DNA of 64,000 nt from Alkaliflexus imshenetskii DSM 15055 (GTDB lineage: Bacteria; Bacteroidota; Bacteroidia; Bacteroidales; Marinilabiliaceae): the NCBI RefSeq assembly GCF_000517065.1, contig NZ_KI912105.1:1286405-1350404 (forward strand), read 5' to 3'. Below are positions 36,567 through 45,698 of this stretch, piece by piece. The notes under the pieces are model-generated. The model had not been told where the DNA came from. It did no database searches and was given only the letters and a program-made list of their open reading frames with translations. A program made the translations under genes and the position numbers. Each line of letters begins with the position of its first letter. Within the stretch, counting starts at the first letter, position 1.

Positions 36567-37373
36567 TTAAACACTAAAAAAGTCTGAGTATGGCTCGCAG
36601 ATATTTAGCAGCTCTCCGGGGGTATATCCGGTAAATTTCTTATACTCATCAATCATGTGCGATTGGTCGTAATACCCGCTATCAATAGCTACTTCGGTAA
36701 TGCTCAGCCTCGGACTCTCCTGGAACTGATGTAACGATCGCTGTAACCTTATGATACGCAAGTAGCGTTTCGGCAGCAGACCAACCACATCGGCAAAAAC
36801 CCGCTCCATCTGCTTCCGGCTCAGGCAACTCACCGATGCCATTTCGTCCACAGTGGCCAAACCATCCGTCTTACTCAGCTTATGCATGGCTGCTGAAAGG
36901 CGCCGGATGTTATGTCTTGGCTTATCATCAAGTCGCCTCAAAAGCCAGGACTCAATTATCCCAATCTGTTCAACTCTCGATTTGCTGGAGGATAATCTAT
37001 CTTCGATTTCTGCAGACTCGTCCTTAAGGATAAGTTCTAACGGTACACTCTGATTCCATAACTCAACTGCGGGGAAATCAAAAAACGAACGAATGCCCCA
37101 GGGCTGAAATACCACACTTACCATCTCGTTAGTCCCATTAACCTCCACATCATAAAAATCAGTTTGCTGCCCGCACAGATAAGCATTTGCAGACTCCGTT
37201 TTGCCATTTCGATGGTAAACAGGCTCGTTGCGCAAATAAAACAACAACTCCGGACAACCAGTGGGAATAATACGCTGAACATGCGATAAACCAGAGGGAC
37301 TACAAACATCCAGCGTCCAATAATACCTGATAAAAGGAGCCAACTCGGAAGATGGGTAAAAAATACGCTGCAT
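36567..37373 (-). CDS. AraC family transcriptional regulator
   Basis: A 268-residue regulator with an N-terminal cupin-like domain of the DUF6597 type (FYPSSELAPFIRYYWTLDV ... PTGCPELLFYLRNEP) and two C-terminal helix-turn-helix motifs: VDEMASVSCLSRKQMERVFADVVGLLPKRYLRI (about 182-215) and ITEVAIDSGYYDQSHMIDEYKKFTGYTPGEL (about 230-260). The ligand is unknown. The target may include the pirin gene that follows, by position only. Confidence 0.9.
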   Translation of the reverse strand: MQRIFYPSSELAPFIRYYWTLDVCSPSGLSHVQRIIPTGCPELLFYLRNEPVYHRNGKTESANAYLCGQQTDFYDVEVNGTNEMVSVVFQPWGIRSFFDFPAVELWNQSVPLELILKDESAEIEDRLSSSKSRVEQIGIIESWLLRRLDDKPRHNIRRLSAAMHKLSKTDGLATVDEMASVSCLSRKQMERVFADVVGLLPKRYLRIIRLQRSLHQFQESPRLSITEVAIDSGYYDQSHMIDEYKKFTGYTPGELLNICEPYSDFFSV

Positions 37374-37430
37374 ACCACTTGATTTGAGTTAAAGTTAACC
37401 TATTTTTTATCATTATCACAGACAAGCAGA

Positions 37431-37464
37431 CAGGTGTTTGCCATCCAACTGCTGCAAACACCTG
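37431..37464. repeat. 11-bp inverted repeat downstream of the VOC gene
   Basis: caggtgtttgc (37431-37441) and gcaaacacctg (37454-37464) are exact complements with a 12-base loop. It sits between the stop of the VOC gene and the start of the AraC regulator, both on the minus strand. No T-run follows on the minus strand, so it may be a processing or stability hairpin. Confidence 0.6.
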
Positions 37465-37491
37465 CCAATTACATTAATCACACACTTCTGG

Positions 37492-37851
37492 TTAAACGTA
37501 ACCATAAAGTCCCACGCGGTTTCCCTCGCAGTCGAGAAAAGTCGCAAACCAACCCATACCTTCGGCTTCAATTTTGGTTTTTGGAATCAGGATGGTGCCG
37601 CCATTCTCAGTAATTCGACCAAGCACCGCATCCAATTGGTGTGATGTATTAAAACTCACCAAGACCCCATCAGCAGAAGGTTTGAAATCCCGGGCAAATG
37701 AAATAGCACCTGCGTTCTGAGGCAGACAGGCCATTTTTTCGGAGCCGTAGTCAATTGGCTCTAGTTTCCATCCAAACACACTACGATAGAACTTTACCGC
37801 CCGCTCAAAATCCACAGCGGGTATTTCAACCCACGAAACAACTTTTTCCAT
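37492..37851 (-). CDS. VOC (glyoxalase/bleomycin resistance) family protein
   Basis: A 119-residue single-domain vicinal-oxygen-chelate protein, starting at ATG 37851 (MEKVVSWVEIPAVDFERAVKFYRSVFGW); the frame open to 37905 adds no conserved sequence. The double beta-alpha-beta-beta-beta fold is suggested by the repeated pattern and the terminal FATFLDCEGNRVGLYGYV. The substrate is unknown. It has a matching promoter 28 bases upstream. Confidence 0.88.
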   Translation of the reverse strand: MEKVVSWVEIPAVDFERAVKFYRSVFGWKLEPIDYGSEKMACLPQNAGAISFARDFKPSADGVLVSFNTSHQLDAVLGRITENGGTILIPKTKIEAEGMGWFATFLDCEGNRVGLYGYV

Positions 37852-37878
37852 AATCTTTAATTTTAAAGGTTTTCGTGA

Positions 37879-37886
37879 CAAAGATA
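37879..37886 (-). promoter_or_regulatory. Bacteroidota -7 element upstream of the VOC gene
   Basis: The minus strand reads TATCTTTG, a full TAnnTTTG match, 28 bases before the ATG at 37851. Confidence 0.55.
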
Positions 37887-37991
37887 TTCTGGCCAATCTG
37901 CCCAAAATTGGAAAAATGAGACATTCTGCACATCATTAAATTGCCCTTATGATTGAAATTGCCTATTTTATAACAACAACTCCAATCAAAC

Positions 37992-39380
37992 TTGAACAGA
38001 CAAAAAGAGATAACACTCCGCCGCACCATAGGCCCTTTGGCAGGTTTTACGGTTGTGGCCGGCTCCATGTTGGGAGTGGGCATTTTTCTGTTTCCACCTG
38101 CCATAGCCGCTGAGGTGAACTCACTTGGTCTCTTTTTTCTTGTATGGATAATGGGCGGGGTATTTGCTTTTTCGGGCTCAACAGCTTGTGGTGAGCTTGG
38201 AGCCATGCTCCCCCATGCCGGTGGAGACTATGTATTCCAACGTGAGGCTTTTGGGCACTCAACTGCTTTTGCAGCCGGATGGGTACTTTTTGGTGCAATA
38301 TTCTGTGGTTCCATCGCAGGCTTGTCTGTAGCACTATTCCAGTACCAGATTTCAGCCTTGGTCAACTACGACCTAATGGCACCGGTCAGCCATTCCATCC
38401 CCATCCCAATGGCCAATCTGTTGGCTACCGCATTAATTGTACTTCTTACCATTGTTAACGATGCAGGTACCCGAATAGCTGCAAGACTGCAAATTGTATT
38501 CACGCTGTTACCCGTTATGCTACTATTGCTACTTGGACTCTTTGCGCTGGCTTTCAATCCGTCGACTGAGTTGGTTACGCCGCGATTGAGACCCCAGAGC
38601 TTCTCATTTCAAGGTTTAATAACCGCCTTCCTATATGTTAACTTCGCCTATTCCGGATGGCTAAACATCATATACGTTGCAGGCGAAGTGAAAAATCCCG
38701 GGCGCAATATCCCCAAAGCCATGTTCAGGGCAACCTTTGCCATCACTCTTTTATACTGCCTCTTGTGTGCAGCATTTGTATTCACCATGGGATATGACAA
38801 TCTCGCATCGTTACACCATACCGACGCGGGAACAGGGATGGCCAGATATCTAAACAGTTCATTGCTTGCTATTCTGGTACCAGTAACCATCGCCATTGCG
38901 GTTGTCACTTCGCTCAACGCATCCATCCTCACCGGGTCACGTGTAGCCTTTGCCATGGCGCAAGACAAGGCCTTCTGGTCTGGTGCTGCAAAACTTAGCC
39001 ATCGAAATAACGTGCCGCGGCGGGCACTCTGGACTCAGGCAGGAATTAGTATCATTTTGGTACTTACCGGCAGTTTTCACGCCATTATTGAGATGGCCAG
39101 CATCGCCATGTTTGTCACGGGTTCACTGACTGTACTATCCCTCTTTGTGCTAAGGCACAAAAAGCCCGATGCGGTCCGGCCATACCTTGCCACTGGCTAC
39201 CCCTGGGTTCCAGGCATATACTTGTTGCTTTCTACTATCGCACTAATGGGCACCATAAATCAGGCCTTTGGTGCCGATGGAATGAATGGATTCTATCCGT
39301 TTCTGGGAGTTGGAATATTGGTGGTTGCTTTTTGGGGTCACAGGATATATCACAAAGGCAAACGCTTAACATCTAACTGA
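37992..39380 (+). CDS. APC family amino-acid permease
   Basis: Inner-membrane amino acid/polyamine/organocation permease of 462 residues with about 12 membrane segments. Helix 1 carries the unwound substrate-site motif GSMLGVGIFLFP, and the helix 5-6 region YVNFAYSGWLNIIYVAGEVKNPGRNIPKA is typical of the family. No ATG exists before conserved Met29, and the frame is closed 21 bases upstream, so TTG at 37992 is the likely start. The transported amino acid cannot be told from sequence. Confidence 0.9.
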   Translation: MNRQKEITLRRTIGPLAGFTVVAGSMLGVGIFLFPPAIAAEVNSLGLFFLVWIMGGVFAFSGSTACGELGAMLPHAGGDYVFQREAFGHSTAFAAGWVLFGAIFCGSIAGLSVALFQYQISALVNYDLMAPVSHSIPIPMANLLATALIVLLTIVNDAGTRIAARLQIVFTLLPVMLLLLLGLFALAFNPSTELVTPRLRPQSFSFQGLITAFLYVNFAYSGWLNIIYVAGEVKNPGRNIPKAMFRATFAITLLYCLLCAAFVFTMGYDNLASLHHTDAGTGMARYLNSSLLAILVPVTIAIAVVTSLNASILTGSRVAFAMAQDKAFWSGAAKLSHRNNVPRRALWTQAGISIILVLTGSFHAIIEMASIAMFVTGSLTVLSLFVLRHKKPDAVRPYLATGYPWVPGIYLLLSTIALMGTINQAFGADGMNGFYPFLGVGILVVAFWGHRIYHKGKRLTSN

Positions 39381-39451
39381 CAATTACAATCAAACGATAT
39401 ACGGGTAAAGTGCAATCAAACATCATTGGCATACACTAACCCCAATATAGA

Positions 39452-40903
39452 TTACAATGTGCGTTTATCTGTTCGGATAAACCACAATATGGCAAAAGTA
39501 ATTAATCCGTTAAGCATCAACTTTTCATAACCCAAACTAAATCCAAACCAGGACATTGCATTAAAATCGATGATGCCCGTAATTACCGGAGGCAGAATAG
39601 CTGCAATCGGTGCCAGCCTGTCTTTAATTTGCCAGGAGGTGAAAAGGCCGAACACAAACAGTCCCAACAATGGTCCATAGGTATATCCGGCAAGAATGTA
39701 AATTGTATTGATGATACTATCCTGATTCAGCGCTCTAAAGATAAGAATCACAAGAGCCATCACGATTGTGAATCCAATATGAACCTTTATTCGGGTACGT
39801 CGCGCTCTGTCCTTATCCATTTTCTCAATCTGAAGAATATCCAGTGAAAACGCAGTGGTTAGTGATGCCAGAGCTGAATCAGCGCTAGAATAGGCAGCAG
39901 CCACCAGTCCAAGAATAAACAACACCCCAACCGCAGCGGGCAAATAACCTCCCATTGCCAAAGCAGGGTACAAATCGTCGGCGCGGGCAGGTACCTCAAA
40001 ACCAACCTGAGCAGCAAACATAAACAGCAACGCACCCAAACTTAAAAACAGTAGATTCACCGGCAAAAAAGCAAGACCATACCAATACATATTCTTTCTG
40101 GCATCTGGCAAACTTTTACAAGTCAAATTCTTTTGCATCATATCCTGGTCCAAACCAGTCATCACGATGGTTATAAAAGCTCCGGAAAAAAATTGCTTCA
40201 CAAAATGGCGTGACGATTTCCAGTCATCCCAAATAAAAATACGTGAATATTGACTCTCCTCAATTGCTGATACCATGCCGGAAAAACTAAAATTCATCTC
40301 ATGACAAATGTATATAATGGTAATTATCACCGCTGATAACATAAGCACAGTCTGCAAAGCATCAGTCCAGATAATCGTTTTAATGCCGCCTCTGAAAGTA
40401 TAAAGCCATATAAGACCGATGGTCACCACCACCGTGACAACAAAACTTACACCCAGAGCATCAAAAACAGCCAATTGCAAAACACTCGCCATTAGATAGA
40501 GACGGGCTGCGGCTCCGGTGGTTTTTGAAATAATAAATAACAGAGAACCCGCTTTATAGGAAAATATGCCAAAACGGGTATTTAGATACGCGTAAATAGA
40601 AGTCAGGTTGAGCTTATAGTAGAGTGGCAACAAAACATTGGCAACCACTACATACCCCAAAACAAAACCGGCAACCATTTGCAGATAGGTAAACTGCTGC
40701 GCCTCTACCCATCCCGGGACAGATACAAAAGTGACTCCCGATAACGAAGACCCTAACATGCCAATTGATACAATATACCAAGGCGACCGTCGGTTACCAA
40801 GAAAGAAGGTGGCATTGTCGGCATGGCGTCCTGTTATCCACGAAATAACTATCAGCACAAGAAAGTAAGCAGCAATGAGAAGGCCGGTCGTGATAGGATT
40901 CAT
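39452..40903 (-). CDS. Sodium:solute symporter (SSS family)
   Basis: Na+-coupled transporter of 483 residues from the ATG at 40903 (MNPITTGLLIAAYFL); an ATG at 40951 would add 16 hydrophilic residues. About 13 membrane helices. The family core is visible in FFLGNRRSPWYIVSIGMLGSSLSGVTFVSVPGW (helix 1) and in AAAYSSADSALASLTTAFSLDI, the Na+ site serines. The substrate is unknown; the protein resembles the SGLT/sialic-acid-type branch of Bacteroidota. It diverges from recR. Confidence 0.9.
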   Translation of the reverse strand: MNPITTGLLIAAYFLVLIVISWITGRHADNATFFLGNRRSPWYIVSIGMLGSSLSGVTFVSVPGWVEAQQFTYLQMVAGFVLGYVVVANVLLPLYYKLNLTSIYAYLNTRFGIFSYKAGSLLFIISKTTGAAARLYLMASVLQLAVFDALGVSFVVTVVVTIGLIWLYTFRGGIKTIIWTDALQTVLMLSAVIITIIYICHEMNFSFSGMVSAIEESQYSRIFIWDDWKSSRHFVKQFFSGAFITIVMTGLDQDMMQKNLTCKSLPDARKNMYWYGLAFLPVNLLFLSLGALLFMFAAQVGFEVPARADDLYPALAMGGYLPAAVGVLFILGLVAAAYSSADSALASLTTAFSLDILQIEKMDKDRARRTRIKVHIGFTIVMALVILIFRALNQDSIINTIYILAGYTYGPLLGLFVFGLFTSWQIKDRLAPIAAILPPVITGIIDFNAMSWFGFSLGYEKLMLNGLITFAILWFIRTDKRTL

Positions 40904-40978
40904 TTTTTCCTGCCAAAATAACAGTTTTTCGTTTATCATGCAAAACAGCACGCCATTTAGAAAGCTACCAAATTTTCG

Positions 40979-40986
40979 TAAATTTG
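40979..40986 (+). promoter_or_regulatory. Bacteroidota -7 element upstream of recR
   Basis: TAAATTTG matches TAnnTTTG and lies 20 bases before the recR ATG. Confidence 0.55.
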
Positions 40987-41006
40987 TATGCTTTTAAATT
41001 ATTTCT

Positions 41007-41627
41007 ATGAATTCATCCCGCTTTCCATCACGTTTGCTTGAAAATGCCGTCAATGAGTTTTCACGTCTGCCTGGCATTGGCCGCAAGACAGCCCTGCGTC
41101 TGGCGCTTTTCATTTTAAAACAGGAGAAAGATGATGTTCAGCGGTTTTCTGAAGCTGTTAAGGCATTGCGTGAAGAGATTCAATACTGCAAAGTATGCCA
41201 CAACCTCTCCGATGACGAAATTTGTGAGATCTGTGCAAACCCAAAGCGCGATCATGCGCAAGTTTGTGTGGTAGAAAGCATCCGCGATGTGATGGCCATC
41301 GAAAATACTCAGCAGTACAAAGGAATATATCATGTTTTGGGAGGTGTAATCTCGCCTATGGATGGCATCGGGCCTGACGATTTAAGCATTAATCCGCTGG
41401 TAGAAAAAGCAAGTACAGGTGCCGTTAGCGAAGTGATTTTTGCACTCAGCGCCACGATGGAAGGCGACACTACAAACTTTTATATCTATAAAAAACTGGC
41501 CGCTTTCCCCATCTCGGTTACTACCATTGCCAGAGGCGTTTCAGTGGGCGACGAATTGGAATATGCTGACGAGGTAACCTTGGGCCGCTCCCTGGTAAAC
41601 CGGCTGCCTTTTGAAAAAACACTGTGA
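41007..41627 (+). CDS. recR: Recombination protein RecR
   Basis: Recombination mediator that works with RecO (and RecF) to load RecA on gaps. At 206 residues it has the N-terminal helix-hairpin-helix ([20 protein letters not shown]), the C4 zinc finger [16 protein letters not shown] (about residues 57-72), the Toprim domain starting at [14 protein letters not shown] and the C-terminal Walker-B-like region [25 protein letters not shown]. Full length with all key residues. Confidence 0.95.
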   Translation: MNSSRFPSRLLENAVNEFSRLPGIGRKTALRLALFILKQEKDDVQRFSEAVKALREEIQYCKVCHNLSDDEICEICANPKRDHAQVCVVESIRDVMAIENTQQYKGIYHVLGGVISPMDGIGPDDLSINPLVEKASTGAVSEVIFALSATMEGDTTNFYIYKKLAAFPISVTTIARGVSVGDELEYADEVTLGRSLVNRLPFEKTL

Positions 41628-41778
41628 GATCACATCAATTAGTAGTATTTTACGCACCTGAAGCCAAAACAAAGAGAAGGATGAAAGTTAACTGAGTAGA
41701 AAAAACGCTCACATACGCCGAAGTGTGCATCTTCATTGGTAATAAATCAAAACAAAAATTTCACTTAACTATATAAAG

Positions 41779-42225
41779 ATGAAAAAACCTCATGTTTTTC
41801 AACAAATACAATTGATTTTCTGGTTTATTTTTGCTGCACTCCTCATATTTGCGGTTACTGCAATCATGCTTGCCCCAAAGGTAAATGCGACAATCAACTG
41901 GTCACCACAGGACTTGGAGACACTTAAGTCGGTTATTGTTATTCTTGCACTGGGAGGCATTCCGGCTGGGTTTATCTTTCATACGCATCAGGTGAAGAAA
42001 ATACCGGCTGACATACCCTTGCATAACAAACTGCTGCAATATAGAAACAGCTATTTTATTAAAATAGTTACACTCGAAGCCCTTGCAATCATCGCATTAA
42101 TTGGACATCTGATTTCTGCTGACAAATCATTTGCCATCATATTTGGTCTGCTTTTCGTTGCATACACATTAAATATGCCAAGATGGCAGAACATCATTAA
42201 AGAAATAAACGTTGTAGAAGAGTAA
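41779..42225 (+). CDS. Four-helix membrane protein, function unknown (148 aa)
   Basis: The 148-residue product has four predicted membrane helices (about residues 10-32, 46-66, 92-110, 114-134), with a polar loop HQVKKIPADIPLHNKLLQYRNS in the middle and a short acidic tail. I recognise no family. It is the first of several same-strand genes leading to lemA, though the spacing to the next gene (42 bases) neither proves nor excludes an operon. Confidence 0.7.
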   Translation: MKKPHVFQQIQLIFWFIFAALLIFAVTAIMLAPKVNATINWSPQDLETLKSVIVILALGGIPAGFIFHTHQVKKIPADIPLHNKLLQYRNSYFIKIVTLEALAIIALIGHLISADKSFAIIFGLLFVAYTLNMPRWQNIIKEINVVEE

Positions 42226-42267
42226 CTTAAAACATTGCAGTCACCAAACAATTAGCCAATTAAACCT

Positions 42268-42702
42268 ATGATAATAGCCGTTGATTTTGATGGAACCATA
42301 GTTGAGCACCGTTACCCTGCCATCGGCAAAGAAAAGCTCTTTGCGTTTGCAACTCTCAAGGCTTTGCAAAAAGATGGACATCAGCTGATTTTATGGACCT
42401 ACAGGGGCGGAAAACTTCTGGATGAAGCAGTGGAATACTGCCGCAGCAATGGCATAGAGTTCTTTGCTATAAATTGCAGCCATCCAGGCGAAACGCTTGA
42501 TCCATCCCAAAGCAGAAAAATTCATGCCGACCTTTTTATTGATGATCGCAACGTGGGAGGCTTCCCTGGGTGGGGCGAAATATATCAAATGATTAACCCA
42601 GACCAGTCAACAGATGAACATACAGCATTTAAACAGCAATACCAAAAAGCTCAACGCCGAACCATAACAGGTTTCATCAGATATTTACTGGGCCGCGAAT
42701 AA
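42268..42702 (+). CDS. HAD superfamily phosphatase-like protein (144 aa)
   Basis: Small cap-less HAD-fold protein of 144 residues. Motif I is DFDGT with nucleophile Asp6 and Asp8; motif II is the Thr in LILWTYRGGK (about residue 48); the acidic motif IV is DLFIDDRNVGG (about residues 87-97). The size and these motifs match BT0820-type phosphatases of Bacteroidota. The substrate is unknown. Confidence 0.85.
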   Translation: MIIAVDFDGTIVEHRYPAIGKEKLFAFATLKALQKDGHQLILWTYRGGKLLDEAVEYCRSNGIEFFAINCSHPGETLDPSQSRKIHADLFIDDRNVGGFPGWGEIYQMINPDQSTDEHTAFKQQYQKAQRRTITGFIRYLLGRE

Positions 42703-42774
42703 GATAATTGGCCTGTATTTTGAGCGAAGAAGTAATATATCAATACATCTAATCCACTTATTCACAAAAACACC

Positions 42775-43353
42775 ATGAAAAATTTCAGACTCATCATTAT
42801 TGCAGTGCTTGCAATCCCATTTTTTAGCAGTTGCGGATACAACAAAATGGTTGAATTACGCGAAGGCGTGGATGCACAGTGGGCTCAGGTAGAAAACGTG
42901 TACCAGCGTCGTGCTGACCTGATTCCAAATCTCGTGAACACAGTTAAAGGTTATGCTGCCCACGAACGTGAAACCCTCGAAGGCGTTATAGAAGCAAGAA
43001 GTAAAGCCACCTCAGTCAACATCTCAGCCGAGAACATGACCGAAGCCTCACTCAAGCAATTTCAACAGGCTCAGGAAGGCTTATCCTCTGCACTATCAAG
43101 GCTGATGGTAGTAGTTGAACGGTATCCGGACTTAAAAGCCAATGAAAACTTCCGTGACCTGCAAGCTCAGTTAGAAGGAACCGAAAACCGAATTACTGTT
43201 GAACGGATGAAATTCAATGAATCCACACGCAACTACAACACATACATAGCAAAAATCCCTCAAAAATTCATTGCTTCCATTTTTTCATTTGAACGAAAGC
43301 CCTATTTTGAAGCAGAACAGGGAGCCAGACAAGCCCCACAAGTACAATTTTAA
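42775..43353 (+). CDS. lemA: LemA family lipoprotein
   Basis: A 192-residue LemA protein. The N-terminal hydrophobic segment ends in the lipobox-like FFSSC (Cys20), so it is likely lipid-anchored. The conserved core is NKMVELREGVDAQWAQVENVYQRRADLIPNLVNTVKGYAAHE and later RYPDLKANENFRDLQAQLEGTENRI. The function is not established; lemA often sits with TPM-domain genes, as it does here. It is 12 bases upstream of the first TPM gene. Confidence 0.93.
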   Translation: MKNFRLIIIAVLAIPFFSSCGYNKMVELREGVDAQWAQVENVYQRRADLIPNLVNTVKGYAAHERETLEGVIEARSKATSVNISAENMTEASLKQFQQAQEGLSSALSRLMVVVERYPDLKANENFRDLQAQLEGTENRITVERMKFNESTRNYNTYIAKIPQKFIASIFSFERKPYFEAEQGARQAPQVQF

Positions 43354-43365
43354 CTACATACATTT

Positions 43366-43803
43366 ATGGCCGCAAAAATTTTTACGGATGATGAAAAAGC
43401 ACGTATTGTCAGCTCCGTTAAGCAGGCAGAACTTAACACATCAGGCGAAATCCGTGTTCATGTAGAACGGCACTGCCCGGAAGAGCTAATGGATCGCGCG
43501 GCTTATATCTTTGAAGCGCTCAAAATGCATAAAACTGAGCTCCGTAACGGAGTACTGTTTTATCTTGCTGTTGACGACCACAAGTTTGCCATACTCGGAG
43601 ATGCTGGCATAAACTCAGTTGTTCCTGATGATTTTTGGGAGAGCATTAAAGCCGAAATGACTAATATTTTCCGAACCGGCGAGATGGCTCTGGCCCTCGA
43701 AAAAGGAATAGTAATGGCCGGAGAGCAACTCAAATCACATTTCCCCTATCAGGCAGATGACGTTAATGAGCTCCCCGACGAGATCTCGTTTGGAAAAGTA
43801 TAA
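43366..43803 (+). CDS. TPM-domain protein, soluble (145 aa)
   Basis: A 145-residue protein consisting essentially of one TPM (TLP18.3/Psb32/MOLO-1) domain: TSGEIRVHVERHCP, ELRNGVLFYLAVDDHKFAILGDAGINSVVPDDFW and KGIVMAGEQLKSHFPY. It has no signal peptide or membrane helix, unlike the larger homologue downstream. It lies 12 bases after lemA, so the two are almost certainly co-transcribed. The role is not known. Confidence 0.88.
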   Translation: MAAKIFTDDEKARIVSSVKQAELNTSGEIRVHVERHCPEELMDRAAYIFEALKMHKTELRNGVLFYLAVDDHKFAILGDAGINSVVPDDFWESIKAEMTNIFRTGEMALALEKGIVMAGEQLKSHFPYQADDVNELPDEISFGKV

Positions 43804-43992
43804 CCATAAATACGCCTGATGAACTCGTGACATGAAACCATTCTGATTGTTTATACTGAACGAATAGATTGGTAGCCTGATAAGATTTATAGTAGTAAGT
43901 GATTGTACTGATAATATTTAAGAACGGTAAAAAACAACCATTCTTTTTATTAACAAATCACATCACATGTCAGGATTTATCTTACGAGAAAC

Positions 43993-44826
43993 ATGAAAAA
44001 TAAAAACAAGATGCTAATGAAAATCAAACATATTACTGCCCTGCTTCTGTTGATACTTCACCCGATGGGTATTTTCGCTGTGGATATGCCGGCACGCCCC
44101 ACCCCACCCCGGTTGGTGAATGACATGGCCGGATTGCTGGATGCCAGAAGCGCCAACGAGCTAGATGAGCAGTTGGTTCAGTTTGCCAGAGAAACAAGCA
44201 CACAAATAGCCATTGTAACCCTAAATGACCTCATGGGTTATGATGCAGGTGATTATGCTTTCCGACTGGCCGAGAGTTGGGGCGTTGGTCAGCAAGGGCG
44301 CGACAATGGCATTCTTATCCTCATCAAACCAAGAATCAACAACGAACGCGGTCAGGCATATATCGCCACCGGTTATGGACTCGAAGCAGTGGTGCCGGAT
44401 GCAGTGGCACGCAGAATTGTGGACAATGAAATGATTCCCCACTTCCGGAACAATGATTATTATGCCGGTATATTGTCGGGTGTGAGCATCGTAATGGATT
44501 TAACACGTGGCGAATACACAGCCGACACTTATGTGAACCGCACCGGAAGCCGCGAAGAAGCCGCAGGTGCAATTTTTGCGCTTATTCTGTTCATTGTCAT
44601 CTTTGTTTTTGCAACCAAAGCGCAAAAATCCAAACAAGCATCCATTGGTCATGACATTCCTTTCTGGATATTGTTGTCGATGATGGGCTCCGGCTCCAGA
44701 CGTCACTCCGGACAATGGGGTAACTTCTCATCAGGAAGAGGTTCCTTTGGAGGCGGCAGCAGTGGTGGATTTGGAGGATTTGGAGGTGGACGTTTTGGCG
44801 GAGGTGGTGCCGGTGGAAGCTGGTAA
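43993..44826 (+). CDS. TPM-domain membrane protein (YgcG-like)
   Basis: A 277-residue exported protein: a signal peptide (residues about 9-30, cleaved after FAVD or nearby), the TPM domain at about 40-170 (RLVNDMAGLLDARSANELDEQL ... NGILILIKP), one membrane helix at about 195-212, and a Gly/Ser/Phe-rich low-complexity tail ending FGGGGAGGSW. It is the YgcG architecture. It follows the soluble TPM gene after 189 bases, so it may have its own promoter, although none is clear. A strong terminator follows. Confidence 0.9.
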   Translation: MKNKNKMLMKIKHITALLLLILHPMGIFAVDMPARPTPPRLVNDMAGLLDARSANELDEQLVQFARETSTQIAIVTLNDLMGYDAGDYAFRLAESWGVGQQGRDNGILILIKPRINNERGQAYIATGYGLEAVVPDAVARRIVDNEMIPHFRNNDYYAGILSGVSIVMDLTRGEYTADTYVNRTGSREEAAGAIFALILFIVIFVFATKAQKSKQASIGHDIPFWILLSMMGSGSRRHSGQWGNFSSGRGSFGGGSSGGFGGFGGGRFGGGGAGGSW

Positions 44827-44853
44827 AAACCGTCACATTCATTACACATACAA

Positions 44854-44899
44854 TAAGCCCCGGACTGAAAAGAGATTCAGTCCGGGGCTTAATTTTATC
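44854..44899 (+). terminator. Strong terminator after the YgcG-like gene
   Basis: Sixteen-base perfect arms taagccccggactgaa / ttcagtccggggctta with a six-base loop, followed by attttat. It lies between convergent genes and may work in both directions. Confidence 0.85.
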
Positions 44900-44944
44900 T
44901 TTAAAGCAGTGCGTTAAGCAGATGCAATCAGGAAAAGTCTAATC

Positions 44945-45697
44945 CTACATTTGTCCATCCACAAGAATACGTCCACAATATTCGCAAACAATAATCTTCT
45001 TACGCAGCTGAATATCCAATTGTCTCTGGGGTGGAATTTTATTAAAGCAACCACCACAAGCATCGCGGGCAACAGTCACCACAGCCAGGCCATTACGGGC
45101 ATTCTTACGAATACGTTTAAAAGCTGTAAGCAAACGATCATCGATGCGGGTCTCAATCTCTTTGGATTTGCTCTTTAAACGCTCCTCTTCAACCTGAGTT
45201 TCTGAGACTATCTCATTGAGTTCAGCCTTTTTTGCTGCAAGGTCACCTTTACGCTCATCCAACTGTTTTCTGGAGGCTTCACCAATTTCAGACTTGGTTT
45301 TCATTTCAGCCGTGAACTCACGAATACGCTTTTCGCATAGCTCAATTTCGAGGGTCTGAAACTCAATCTCCTTAGTCAGAGAATCGTACTCCCTGTTGTT
45401 GCGCACATTAGATTGTTGAGCTTCATACTTCTTAATAAGCAACCCAGCATCTTTAATCTCATTCTTTTTGGCAAGAATGTTATCATTTAACTTCTTAATC
45501 TCACTCTCGAGGTTGGTAAGCCGGGTCTCCAATCCTTCAATTTCATCTTCCAAATCCTGAACCTCCAATGGAAGCTCGCCCCTGAGGGTCCTGATTTTAT
45601 CAATCTCAGAAACCACTTTCTGCAAATCAAAAAGCGCCTGAAGTCTCTCTTCTACAGACACTTCGCCAGCACTTGCCTTTGAATCCAATGTTGCCAT
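44945..45697 (-). CDS. Zinc ribbon protein with long coiled coil (C4-type, zf-RING_7)
   Basis: A 250-residue protein with a long coiled coil (about residues 30-190, heptad-rich Glu/Lys/Leu) and a C-terminal four-cysteine zinc ribbon, CGGC (about residue 212) and CEYC (about residue 238). The family is widespread; members are often annotated as nucleic-acid-binding proteins, but a defined function is lacking. It starts one base after the stop of the Nif3-like gene, so the two are translationally coupled. Confidence 0.9.
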   Translation of the reverse strand: MATLDSKASAGEVSVEERLQALFDLQKVVSEIDKIRTLRGELPLEVQDLEDEIEGLETRLTNLESEIKKLNDNILAKKNEIKDAGLLIKKYEAQQSNVRNNREYDSLTKEIEFQTLEIELCEKRIREFTAEMKTKSEIGEASRKQLDERKGDLAAKKAELNEIVSETQVEEERLKSKSKEIETRIDDRLLTAFKRIRKNARNGLAVVTVARDACGGCFNKIPPQRQLDIQLRKKIIVCEYCGRILVDGQM

Positions 45698-45698
45698 T

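Noticed and set aside
44700-44826. DNA repeat in the glycine-rich 3' end of the YgcG-like gene
   Set aside because: The repetition follows from Gly/Phe-rich coding sequence typical of this protein family, not from a separate repeat element.
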